From: an uncultured Caulobacterales bacterium
Lineage (GTDB): Bacteria; Pseudomonadota; Alphaproteobacteria; Caulobacterales; Maricaulaceae
NCBI GenBank assembly: GCA_937965735.1
Contig: CALCKU010000099.1
Span: forward strand, 1-39,257
Direction of reading: 5' to 3'
Length of the DNA: 39,257 nt
How positions within the stretch are numbered: position 1 is the first letter of the stretch; each line of letters starts with the position of its first letter. Shown here one piece after another: positions 33,815 to 39,257 of the stretch. Under the pieces are notes generated by a model. It did not search any database. It saw only the letters and a list, made by a program, of their open reading frames with translations, and was not told where the DNA came from. The position numbers and the translations under genes are program-made.

Positions 33815-35329
33815 TTAAGCGACAGACCAGATAGTAGCCTCTCTAGGCTGTTCAAAATCGTCACCCTCCCCTTCATCAGACCAACTCTCACGTTTCCTGT
33901 AAATTGTCGAAGGACTTAACTCTAAAATCTTAGACGCTTTCGGTATACTCCCACCGCACGCAGAGATCGCCGCTTCAATAATTTGCCGCTCTAGCTCGGC
34001 CATAGGGCGGTCAAGATCAATGGTTAAAGGCTTACGGATTGTCGGACGCGCCAGGACACTGGCATCCGGGTCGGACACCGGGCCAATAGAGCGGTAGGGT
34101 TGATATGCGCTTTCGTCACGCTGAGTGCTCTCAATATTGGGAATCACCAGATTATTCGATAAGTCCAACATATCGGCATTGATTTCGGTACCGCTATTCA
34201 TAATCACGGCTTTGCGAATGGTATTTTGGACTTCGCGGATATTTCCAGGCCAGTCATAATTTAGTAATGCTGATTTCGCCGCATCCGTTATATGGTCAAA
34301 GGCTTTACCCTCTTCTTTGGCGTAAACTTGCATAAAATGCTCTGCCAGTAAGATAACATCATCTTCGCGCTCTCTAAGTGGCGGCAAGGTCAAAGACAAC
34401 ACATCTAAACGGTAAAATAAATCTTCACGAAAGCGCTTTTCAGCCACTTCAAGTCGCGGATTTCGATTCGTCGCACAGACAATCCGAACATCCACATCAA
34501 TTAATTTATCACTCCCGACTTTTTTAATTTTACCGGTCTGTAAAAAGCGTAAGAGTTTCGCTTGCAGCCCAATATCCATTTCACAAATTTCGTCTAAGAA
34601 TAGAGTTCCGCCATCAGCGCGAAATGCCGCCCCGTCACGGGCCTCTTGCGCGCCCGTATAAGCCCCTTTAACGTGGCCAAAAATTTCCGACTCCATTAAA
34701 TCCATCGGAATAGCCGCACAGTTAATCGCCACAAAATTTTGCCCTGAACGGCCACTGATTTCATGAATAGATTGCGCGCAAACCTCTTTACCCGTGCCCG
34801 ATTCACCCGTAATAAATACGGGTGCTTTTGAATGTGCGATATTTTCGATCATCGTATAAATCGCCAACATCGGTATTGAATCGCCGACAAACCCTCTTAT
34901 TTTCCGAGGGGCCATATCCTTTTTAAGCACTTTAACCGTTGTCCAAAGATCCGTACGCTCAAGTGCGTTTTTTACGCTCGTAACTAAGCGCTCAGGCGCA
35001 ACCGGTTTTATCAGAAAGTCATAAGCCCCGTTCTGCATGGCCTTTACCGCAGTATTAACCGAGCCGTTTGAAGTCACCACGATAAAGGTCACGGGGATTT
35101 TTCGTTTTTTAACAGCGGTCATAATTTCTAGACCGTTCATGTCGGGCAGTTGCAAATCCAATAAGACAGTGGAGAACTGACCTGTAACAAGCTTATCAAT
35201 GGCCTCTGCGCCAGTTTGCGCAAGATCCGATTCAATACCAGCCTTTTGCATATGCAAAGTATGCATGCGTGATACAGATAATGTATCTTCAACAATCAGT
35301 ACTTTAGATGAGTGGTTACGCCCCGTCAT
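33815..35329 (-). CDS. LuxO/SypG-like sigma-54-dependent response regulator
   Basis: 504-aa NtrC-class regulator. Receiver domain (about 8-120; VLIVEDTLSVSRMHTLHMQ, phospho-acceptor Asp58 in LLDLQLPDMNG). AAA+ domain (about 145-375) with Walker A GESGTGKE, the sigma-54 contact loop GAYTGA and Walker B GGTLFLDEI. Fis-type HTH at the C-terminus (SIPKASKILELSPSTIYRKR). The AAA+ block (FITGESGTGKEVCAQSIHEI; EICEMDIGLQAKLLRFLQTG) is very close to what I recall of Vibrio LuxO. The gene starts 8 nt after the hybrid kinase, so the two are co-transcribed. The LuxO-type sites and sigma-54 promoters at 27.5 kb are its probable targets. Confidence 0.93.
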   Translation of the reverse strand: MTGRNHSSKVLIVEDTLSVSRMHTLHMQKAGIESDLAQTGAEAIDKLVTGQFSTVLLDLQLPDMNGLEIMTAVKKRKIPVTFIVVTSNGSVNTAVKAMQNGAYDFLIKPVAPERLVTSVKNALERTDLWTTVKVLKKDMAPRKIRGFVGDSIPMLAIYTMIENIAHSKAPVFITGESGTGKEVCAQSIHEISGRSGQNFVAINCAAIPMDLMESEIFGHVKGAYTGAQEARDGAAFRADGGTLFLDEICEMDIGLQAKLLRFLQTGKIKKVGSDKLIDVDVRIVCATNRNPRLEVAEKRFREDLFYRLDVLSLTLPPLREREDDVILLAEHFMQVYAKEEGKAFDHITDAAKSALLNYDWPGNIREVQNTIRKAVIMNSGTEINADMLDLSNNLVIPNIESTQRDESAYQPYRSIGPVSDPDASVLARPTIRKPLTIDLDRPMAELERQIIEAAISACGGSIPKASKILELSPSTIYRKRESWSDEGEGDDFEQPREATIWSVA

Positions 35330-35337
35330 AATGCTCC

Positions 35338-37584
35338 CTATGCGGCTTTAACATGTCCTTTAAACGCCTCTTTTACCTGAACTAACGCTTCTTCTCCCAT
35401 CCATACGGATTTATGCGCATTATGCGTCGCTTCAGAAATACTACCACTGATTGCATTATAATTCGTTAATTCTGCAACTTCACTTAAGGGCATACATCCG
35501 AATGTTGCCGCTAAACCCTTTAAAATATGGCTATGCTTTTGTATGGCTTCAATATCGGATGCGTTTGCCGCAATGCCCAAAGCCTCAATACACACCCGTA
35601 AATCATGCGTGAATTGTATCTCAAGCGATGCAATATCCTGCGGCTCAAGCCATTCAAATATTGACGCCAAAATTTCACTGTCAAACAAGGATAAATCTGC
35701 AGATTGTGTAATGGAAATATGTGTATGTTTGAGTTGCGCGGATTTTATTGCATAAGAAATATGTCTTAAAATATCAGGCTTTGAGACAGGTTTAATTAAA
35801 ACGGCATTCATGCCTGCCTCAAGATAGCGTGCTTTATCTGCCTCGGACGCGATTGCGGTTAAGGCCAATACGGGCAGGTTGGCGACCTCGCCCTTCATGG
35901 TTCTAATCCGTTTTGTTGCGAGCGGGCCGCCCATAACAGGCATTGAAATATCCATAAGCGCTACGTCAAAAGGCGCCGCCTGTATAACTTCCAACGCTTC
36001 TTGGCCGTTATTAACAACTGTAACATCGGCCCCCAACGACTCTAGCATGCGTGACAAAATCATTTGATTGGTCTTGTTATCATCGGCCAGAAGTATGTTT
36101 ACCCCTGCAATCGTATCAGGACAATCGGGAGTCGCCGCTTCGCTATGAGCGCGCCCCTCTGCGGTATCTGCAGAGGGGTATATTGTGGAGTTGGGGGTCA
36201 TTTTTTTTATCCTTTGTGCCGATTTATCTCGGTCTTTATTTGTTGATGTTGCGCCCCCACAGCTAGCATCAACTTGTTTAAAGGGTACAGAAATCCAAAA
36301 ATTAGATCCCTGACCTGTCCCGCTATTGACGCCAATTAAGCCGTCCATCATACGAATAAGCGTTTTTGAAATCACCAAGCCTAAACCGGTTCCGTCTTGA
36401 CTGCGGCGATCACGGTCTACGGTCTTTTGACCCTCAACTTGATAAAATTCTCCAAAAAGACGACTTTGAGCGTCCATTGAAATTCCAACACCCGTATCTT
36501 TGACAACACAGGTGAGTTCAACCGTACCGTCATCTGATATTTGCGTTCCCGCCCAAAGCGTAACACTGCCTTTATGGGTAAATTTGATCGCATTACTCAC
36601 AAAATTCATCAAAACTTGTTGCAAACGCGGCAAGTCCCCCATGACCGTAACGGCATCTACATCCGCTATATCGCGATAAAGTTTCAATCCCTTTTTCCGA
36701 GCCGAAGGTTCAAAAAGCGCATAAACCTTGTCAAATATGTCCTTAATATCAAAGGGACGCGCCGTGAGAAAAAGCTTCCCTGAGGCTAATTTTGTATAGT
36801 CTAAAATATCATCCGTAATCTCTAACACGGCCAAAGCCGCGTCTTGCCCAGTCGTGACTAGCGCCCGTTGATTAACGTCTAAATCCGTTTCCGAGAGCAT
36901 GTCTAACAACCCTGAAACTGCCGTAAACGGGGTTCTAATTTCATGGCTCATCGCAGCCAGAAAGCGCGTTTTCATCTCTGTCCGAGTCTTCAGCTCGGCC
37001 ATTTCCTTATCTTTTTCAGCCCAATATAACTGGCGCTCGGAAACATCACGCATGAAGACACAAATATGCCCTGCACTTTCTTTGACACATTTGACTTGCA
37101 CAGGAATACAAAAACCATCCTGCCCAAGAATATTGAGCGTATTTGAATATTCATTATGGGGCGGCCAGTAAGTCTCTGCACATATCCAATCAGAGAGCGC
37201 TTCTCTTTGCTCAAGATCGGCTAACAGTTCTGTCATCCACATTGTTTTTTTCAAAGCGGTATCCGACGGTACATCAAACGCAGAGTTCAACGACAAAAGC
37301 GTTTGTGCCGATGGGTTGGACATAAGAATACGTCCAGATTTGTCTAAAATTAAAACGGGGTCAGGGGCGCTTTGAAATGCAAAAGCGGACATATATCCTA
37401 AATCAACTTTTTGAGTCTCTATTGTGTTAGGGTCAATTGTAATCAAATTACTTTTCGATGCAGGATTGGTTTTTACATCCTGTGACGTGTGTGTTTGAAA
37501 GTTTCTATCATACACATTTGACGGCCCTTTGACCGCACTCACGGATATTTCCGTGTCGTATTGATCTGAAACTTTTACAGGCAT
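35338..37584 (-). CDS. Soluble PAS hybrid histidine kinase with receiver and HPt domains
   Basis: 748-aa kinase with no TM segment, so it should sense a cytosolic signal. A PAS domain (about 67-180; SAPDPVLILDKSGRILMSNP) is followed by HisKA with His214 in AAMSHEIRTPF. The HATPase has its N-box at NFVSNAIKF (N331), then DTGVGIS and DGTGLGL. The receiver (about 495-615) has Asp545 in ALMDISMPVMGG. The C-terminal HPt (about 635-740) has His686 in HSHILKGLAATFG. All residues for a four-step His-Asp-His-Asp relay onto the adjacent response regulator are intact. It is the first gene of a two-gene operon. The domain order parallels SypF of Vibrio fischeri, minus its membrane sensor. Confidence 0.94.
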   Translation of the reverse strand: MPVKVSDQYDTEISVSAVKGPSNVYDRNFQTHTSQDVKTNPASKSNLITIDPNTIETQKVDLGYMSAFAFQSAPDPVLILDKSGRILMSNPSAQTLLSLNSAFDVPSDTALKKTMWMTELLADLEQREALSDWICAETYWPPHNEYSNTLNILGQDGFCIPVQVKCVKESAGHICVFMRDVSERQLYWAEKDKEMAELKTRTEMKTRFLAAMSHEIRTPFTAVSGLLDMLSETDLDVNQRALVTTGQDAALAVLEITDDILDYTKLASGKLFLTARPFDIKDIFDKVYALFEPSARKKGLKLYRDIADVDAVTVMGDLPRLQQVLMNFVSNAIKFTHKGSVTLWAGTQISDDGTVELTCVVKDTGVGISMDAQSRLFGEFYQVEGQKTVDRDRRSQDGTGLGLVISKTLIRMMDGLIGVNSGTGQGSNFWISVPFKQVDASCGGATSTNKDRDKSAQRIKKMTPNSTIYPSADTAEGRAHSEAATPDCPDTIAGVNILLADDNKTNQMILSRMLESLGADVTVVNNGQEALEVIQAAPFDVALMDISMPVMGGPLATKRIRTMKGEVANLPVLALTAIASEADKARYLEAGMNAVLIKPVSKPDILRHISYAIKSAQLKHTHISITQSADLSLFDSEILASIFEWLEPQDIASLEIQFTHDLRVCIEALGIAANASDIEAIQKHSHILKGLAATFGCMPLSEVAELTNYNAISGSISEATHNAHKSVWMGEEALVQVKEAFKGHVKAA

Positions 37585-38303
37585 AATTTAAAGCCCCTCG
37601 AAACACCCTAGTCTTTATAACACCCACATTGGCTTCCAGAGCGGTGTCACAGCCAGCGCAGTGATGCGTAAACTTTTACAGCTCCACAATATTACAATTG
37701 CCATGCTACTTAACCGCGTAAAATAAAGATCAATGTAAGAATCACGGTAAAGATTTTGTTGAGACACACTTCAAAACGCCAAGTTGAAACCCCCTGCTTG
37801 AAATACCGAGTTTCAAATACCGAGCTTCAAATACCGTTTTTAGGACATTCAACGCGACAGCGAAGACCATAAGAATTTGACGATATTTTGAACCGATTTT
37901 TATATGTGAATACGACACTCTTATTCGCGGTTGTTTTCATAACCTCTAAGGATGTGAAGGCTTTATAAATCCGACGTTATATTTATGATCGTAACCGCTT
38001 TACGGAACGATAGGTGGCCCTTCTAATGCATTAAAGGGCGGTAAAACGTTCCACTTCTTTGATAATTCACTCCAAAAATTGGAACTTCTTGTCAAAAAAT
38101 CGAGAAATCTTTGTAAATTCAGCAAAATACCCGCGATTATTAATGAAGACCTAAAAGGATTTTAATCAATTTTTATGCTCCTTCTTGTATCAGGACGGTT
38201 CAACACAAGTCCTTTGTGGCTTGCGCCACATGTTTGAGGAGGAATTCAGGTCAGTCTGATACAGAATTGACGATAAAATGGTAAATGCAGTAAGGTGTCG
38301 GAT
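37585..38303. other. 0.7-kb non-coding stretch with small hairpins
   Basis: No ORF of substance is found in this gap between the divergent kinase and DUF1674 genes. Besides the tandem repeat listed separately, I see three short inverted repeats. These are CGTAA/TTACG (37990-37994, 38000-38004), GCCCTT/AAGGGC (38017-38022, 38034-38039) and TGTGGC/GCCACA with a 4-nt loop (38215-38220, 38225-38230). A small RNA is possible but unproven. The kinase-operon promoter must also lie here. No sigma-54 site was found. Confidence 0.4.
37801..37836. repeat. 14-bp tandem repeat, about 2.6 copies
   Basis: AAATACCGAGTTTC (37801-37814), AAATACCGAGCTTC (37815-37828) and a partial AAATACCG (37829-37836) follow head to tail; the two full copies differ at one position. 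Confidence 0.9.
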
Positions 38304-38501
38304 ATGTCTGAACACAACACACCTAAAGCGCCATCTCGAAAGCCCTTAAGTCCCGCAGCAAAGCGGGCATTGGCCGAAGCAGAAGCGCGAAGAAAAGCTG
38401 ATAAAAACCAAAATCGTCCTCTGGAAACAGACGGCCCAAAAGGTAGAGAACCCACGCGCTACGGTGATTGGGAACGCGGCGGCATTGCATACGATTTTTA
38501 G
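38304..38501 (+). CDS. DUF1674 protein (SDHAF4-like succinate dehydrogenase assembly factor)
   Basis: 65-aa protein ending GREPTRYGDWERGGIAYDF, the DUF1674/SDHAF4 signature (PTRYGDWE...DF). Mitochondrial SDHAF4 helps assemble the flavinated succinate dehydrogenase subunit; the bacterial role is inferred from it. The N-terminal two thirds is a charged Ala/Lys/Arg-rich helix. ATG 38304 has AAGG 8 nt upstream and is preferred to an in-frame GTG at 38295. Confidence 0.88.
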   Translation: MSEHNTPKAPSRKPLSPAAKRALAEAEARRKADKNQNRPLETDGPKGREPTRYGDWERGGIAYDF

Positions 38502-38536
38502 GATCGTTCATTCGCACACTCTACCTTAAACAAAAT

Positions 38537-38579
38537 GTGCCAGTTTTTTGGCACGGGTAATGGGTCGGCATAATGCCGA
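38537..38579. promoter_or_regulatory. Hairpin and palindrome between the DUF1674 gene and the last gene
   Basis: GTGCCA (38537-38542) and TGGCAC (38549-38554) form a hairpin with a T-rich loop, 35 nt after the DUF1674 stop; with no T-run after it, termination is doubtful. A 15-bp palindrome, TCGGCAT-A-ATGCCGA (38565-38579), follows and ends 18 nt before ATG 38598, close to the GAGGAAG ribosome-binding site. It could be an operator or a translation-controlling hairpin. Confidence 0.45.
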
Positions 38580-38597
38580 AAAAAGAGGAAGACGCCT

Positions 38598-39257
38598 ATG
38601 CGTAATTATCGATTAGCGGTCACACTATTGAGCGGCCTTGGACTCGCGACACTTAGCACGCCTGCACTAGCAGGGGGATGCGGAAGCTTTAACACAAGCG
38701 CTAAATCATGCTCACCGAGTGTTATTGTTTCAAAGAGCCAGCCACGCTTTGATCCGATGAAAGTCAATATTCGTCAACCGATGGGTCATTTACGCAGCGT
38801 ACAATATAGCCGTTCGCCGAATGTCTCTATCACACGCATTCATAGCATGGCCCCTTCTGCTAGTCTTGCAGACACGCCAAATGGTTTCACTGGCGGATGT
38901 CACCCACAATCCACGGGTTATTGCCGTTCTCAATCCGTCCAAGCGCCGCCACGAATGATGGCCCCTATGCCTGTTATTGATAATAGAACCCCAAGACAAT
39001 ATGGCGATGCCAGCTTTGTTCCGGGGATTGCACATGTCCCAACTTCACATGTTGACCGTAGCGTTGAAAACAACCAAGCCGCCCTCAATTCTGGACGCGC
39101 CGTTGCGCAATCGACTGTACGCGGCGGTATGGCTCCGGGACGTTTAAATCCAAGCTATGTCCAATCTGACAATACGCAAAGCATGTCTTCCAATTATATG
39201 GGGCACACCCCTTATCAAGGGCCGCAAATGCAAAATATGGGTGCATCAAATGGTACC
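38598..39257 (+). CDS. Secreted protein of unknown function (3' end outside window)
   Basis: An open frame of 220 codons runs from ATG 38598 to the window edge without a stop. GAGGAAG lies about 7 nt upstream. The start MRNYRLAVTLLSGLGLATLS, then TPALA|GG, is a typical Sec signal peptide. The mature part has three or four Cys (GGCGS, KSCSP, GGCHP, GYCRS) in the first 100 residues, then low-complexity sequence rich in Ser, Gln, Met, Asn and Pro. I do not recognise a family. Composition suggests a periplasmic or envelope protein with disordered regions. Confidence 0.75.
   Translation, partial: MRNYRLAVTLLSGLGLATLSTPALAGGCGSFNTSAKSCSPSVIVSKSQPRFDPMKVNIRQPMGHLRSVQYSRSPNVSITRIHSMAPSASLADTPNGFTGGCHPQSTGYCRSQSVQAPPRMMAPMPVIDNRTPRQYGDASFVPGIAHVPTSHVDRSVENNQAALNSGRAVAQSTVRGGMAPGRLNPSYVQSDNTQSMSSNYMGHTPYQGPQMQNMGASNGT

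Noticed and set aside
38549-38565. TGGCAC resembling a sigma-54 -24 element before the last gene
   Set aside because: There is no GC 10 bp after the GG and no TTGC-like -12 element; the TGGCAC is an arm of a hairpin.
38790-39035. Minus-strand 81-codon frame near the right end
   Set aside because: It is antisense to the open secreted-protein frame that has a good signal peptide and ribosome-binding site.

Overview
The window looks like a piece of the chromosome of a free-living, moderately AT-leaning alphaproteobacterium. The grounds are the conserved order nrnC-lptC-lptA-lptB, the rpsA/ihfB pair, a DUF1674 (SDHAF4-like) gene, and tRNA-Tyr/tRNA-Gly placed upstream of tuf. A marine relative of Hyphomonadales/Maricaulales is my best guess, but this is inference from gene content and by-eye base composition only. 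No CRISPR array, insertion sequence or integrase was seen.

Layout. (1) 1-12.4 kb is mostly housekeeping: tuf (5' end only) with two tRNAs, rlmB, a DUF805 and a DUF1295 membrane protein, rmuC plus a small coupled gene, ada, nrnC, the LPS-transport genes lptC/lptA/lptB, and a membrane TolB-like/TPR protein. (2) 12.5-15.2 kb, minus strand: mscL, ihfB and rpsA, the first and last followed by clear hairpin terminators. (3) 15.7-17.9 kb: a TetR repressor gene divergent from an FAD oxidoreductase, with two palindromic operators exactly 22 bp apart in the gap. (4) 18.1-22.7 kb: a compact four-gene unit of TIR-TM-TPR protein, 157-aa unknown, TPR plus SLOG-like nucleotide-sensor protein, and a Crp/Fnr regulator. 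This is the best candidate for an undescribed nucleotide-signalling or defence system. (5) 22.8-33.7 kb: a polysaccharide locus of two divergent units. The minus unit has a small secreted protein, a membrane-anchored glycosidase-like protein, a GT4 and a degenerate NDP-sugar dehydrogenase-like protein. The plus unit has a GT2-STAS fusion, a Wzx-like flippase and a large GT-C-like membrane protein. (6) 33.8-37.6 kb: a cytosolic PAS hybrid kinase with receiver and HPt, followed by a LuxO/SypG-like sigma-54 activator. (7) The right end holds a 0.7-kb non-coding stretch, a DUF1674 gene and a truncated secreted protein.

The strongest regulatory reading joins (5) and (6). The gap between the two polysaccharide units carries a near-perfect sigma-54 promoter facing left, a weaker one facing right, and between them two near-perfect copies of the LuxO-type site TTGCA-WWW-TGCAA spaced 22 bp centre to centre. 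The LuxO-like regulator encoded just beyond the locus is the obvious candidate to bind them. The whole would then be a self-contained, Syp-like phosphorelay-controlled exopolysaccharide locus.
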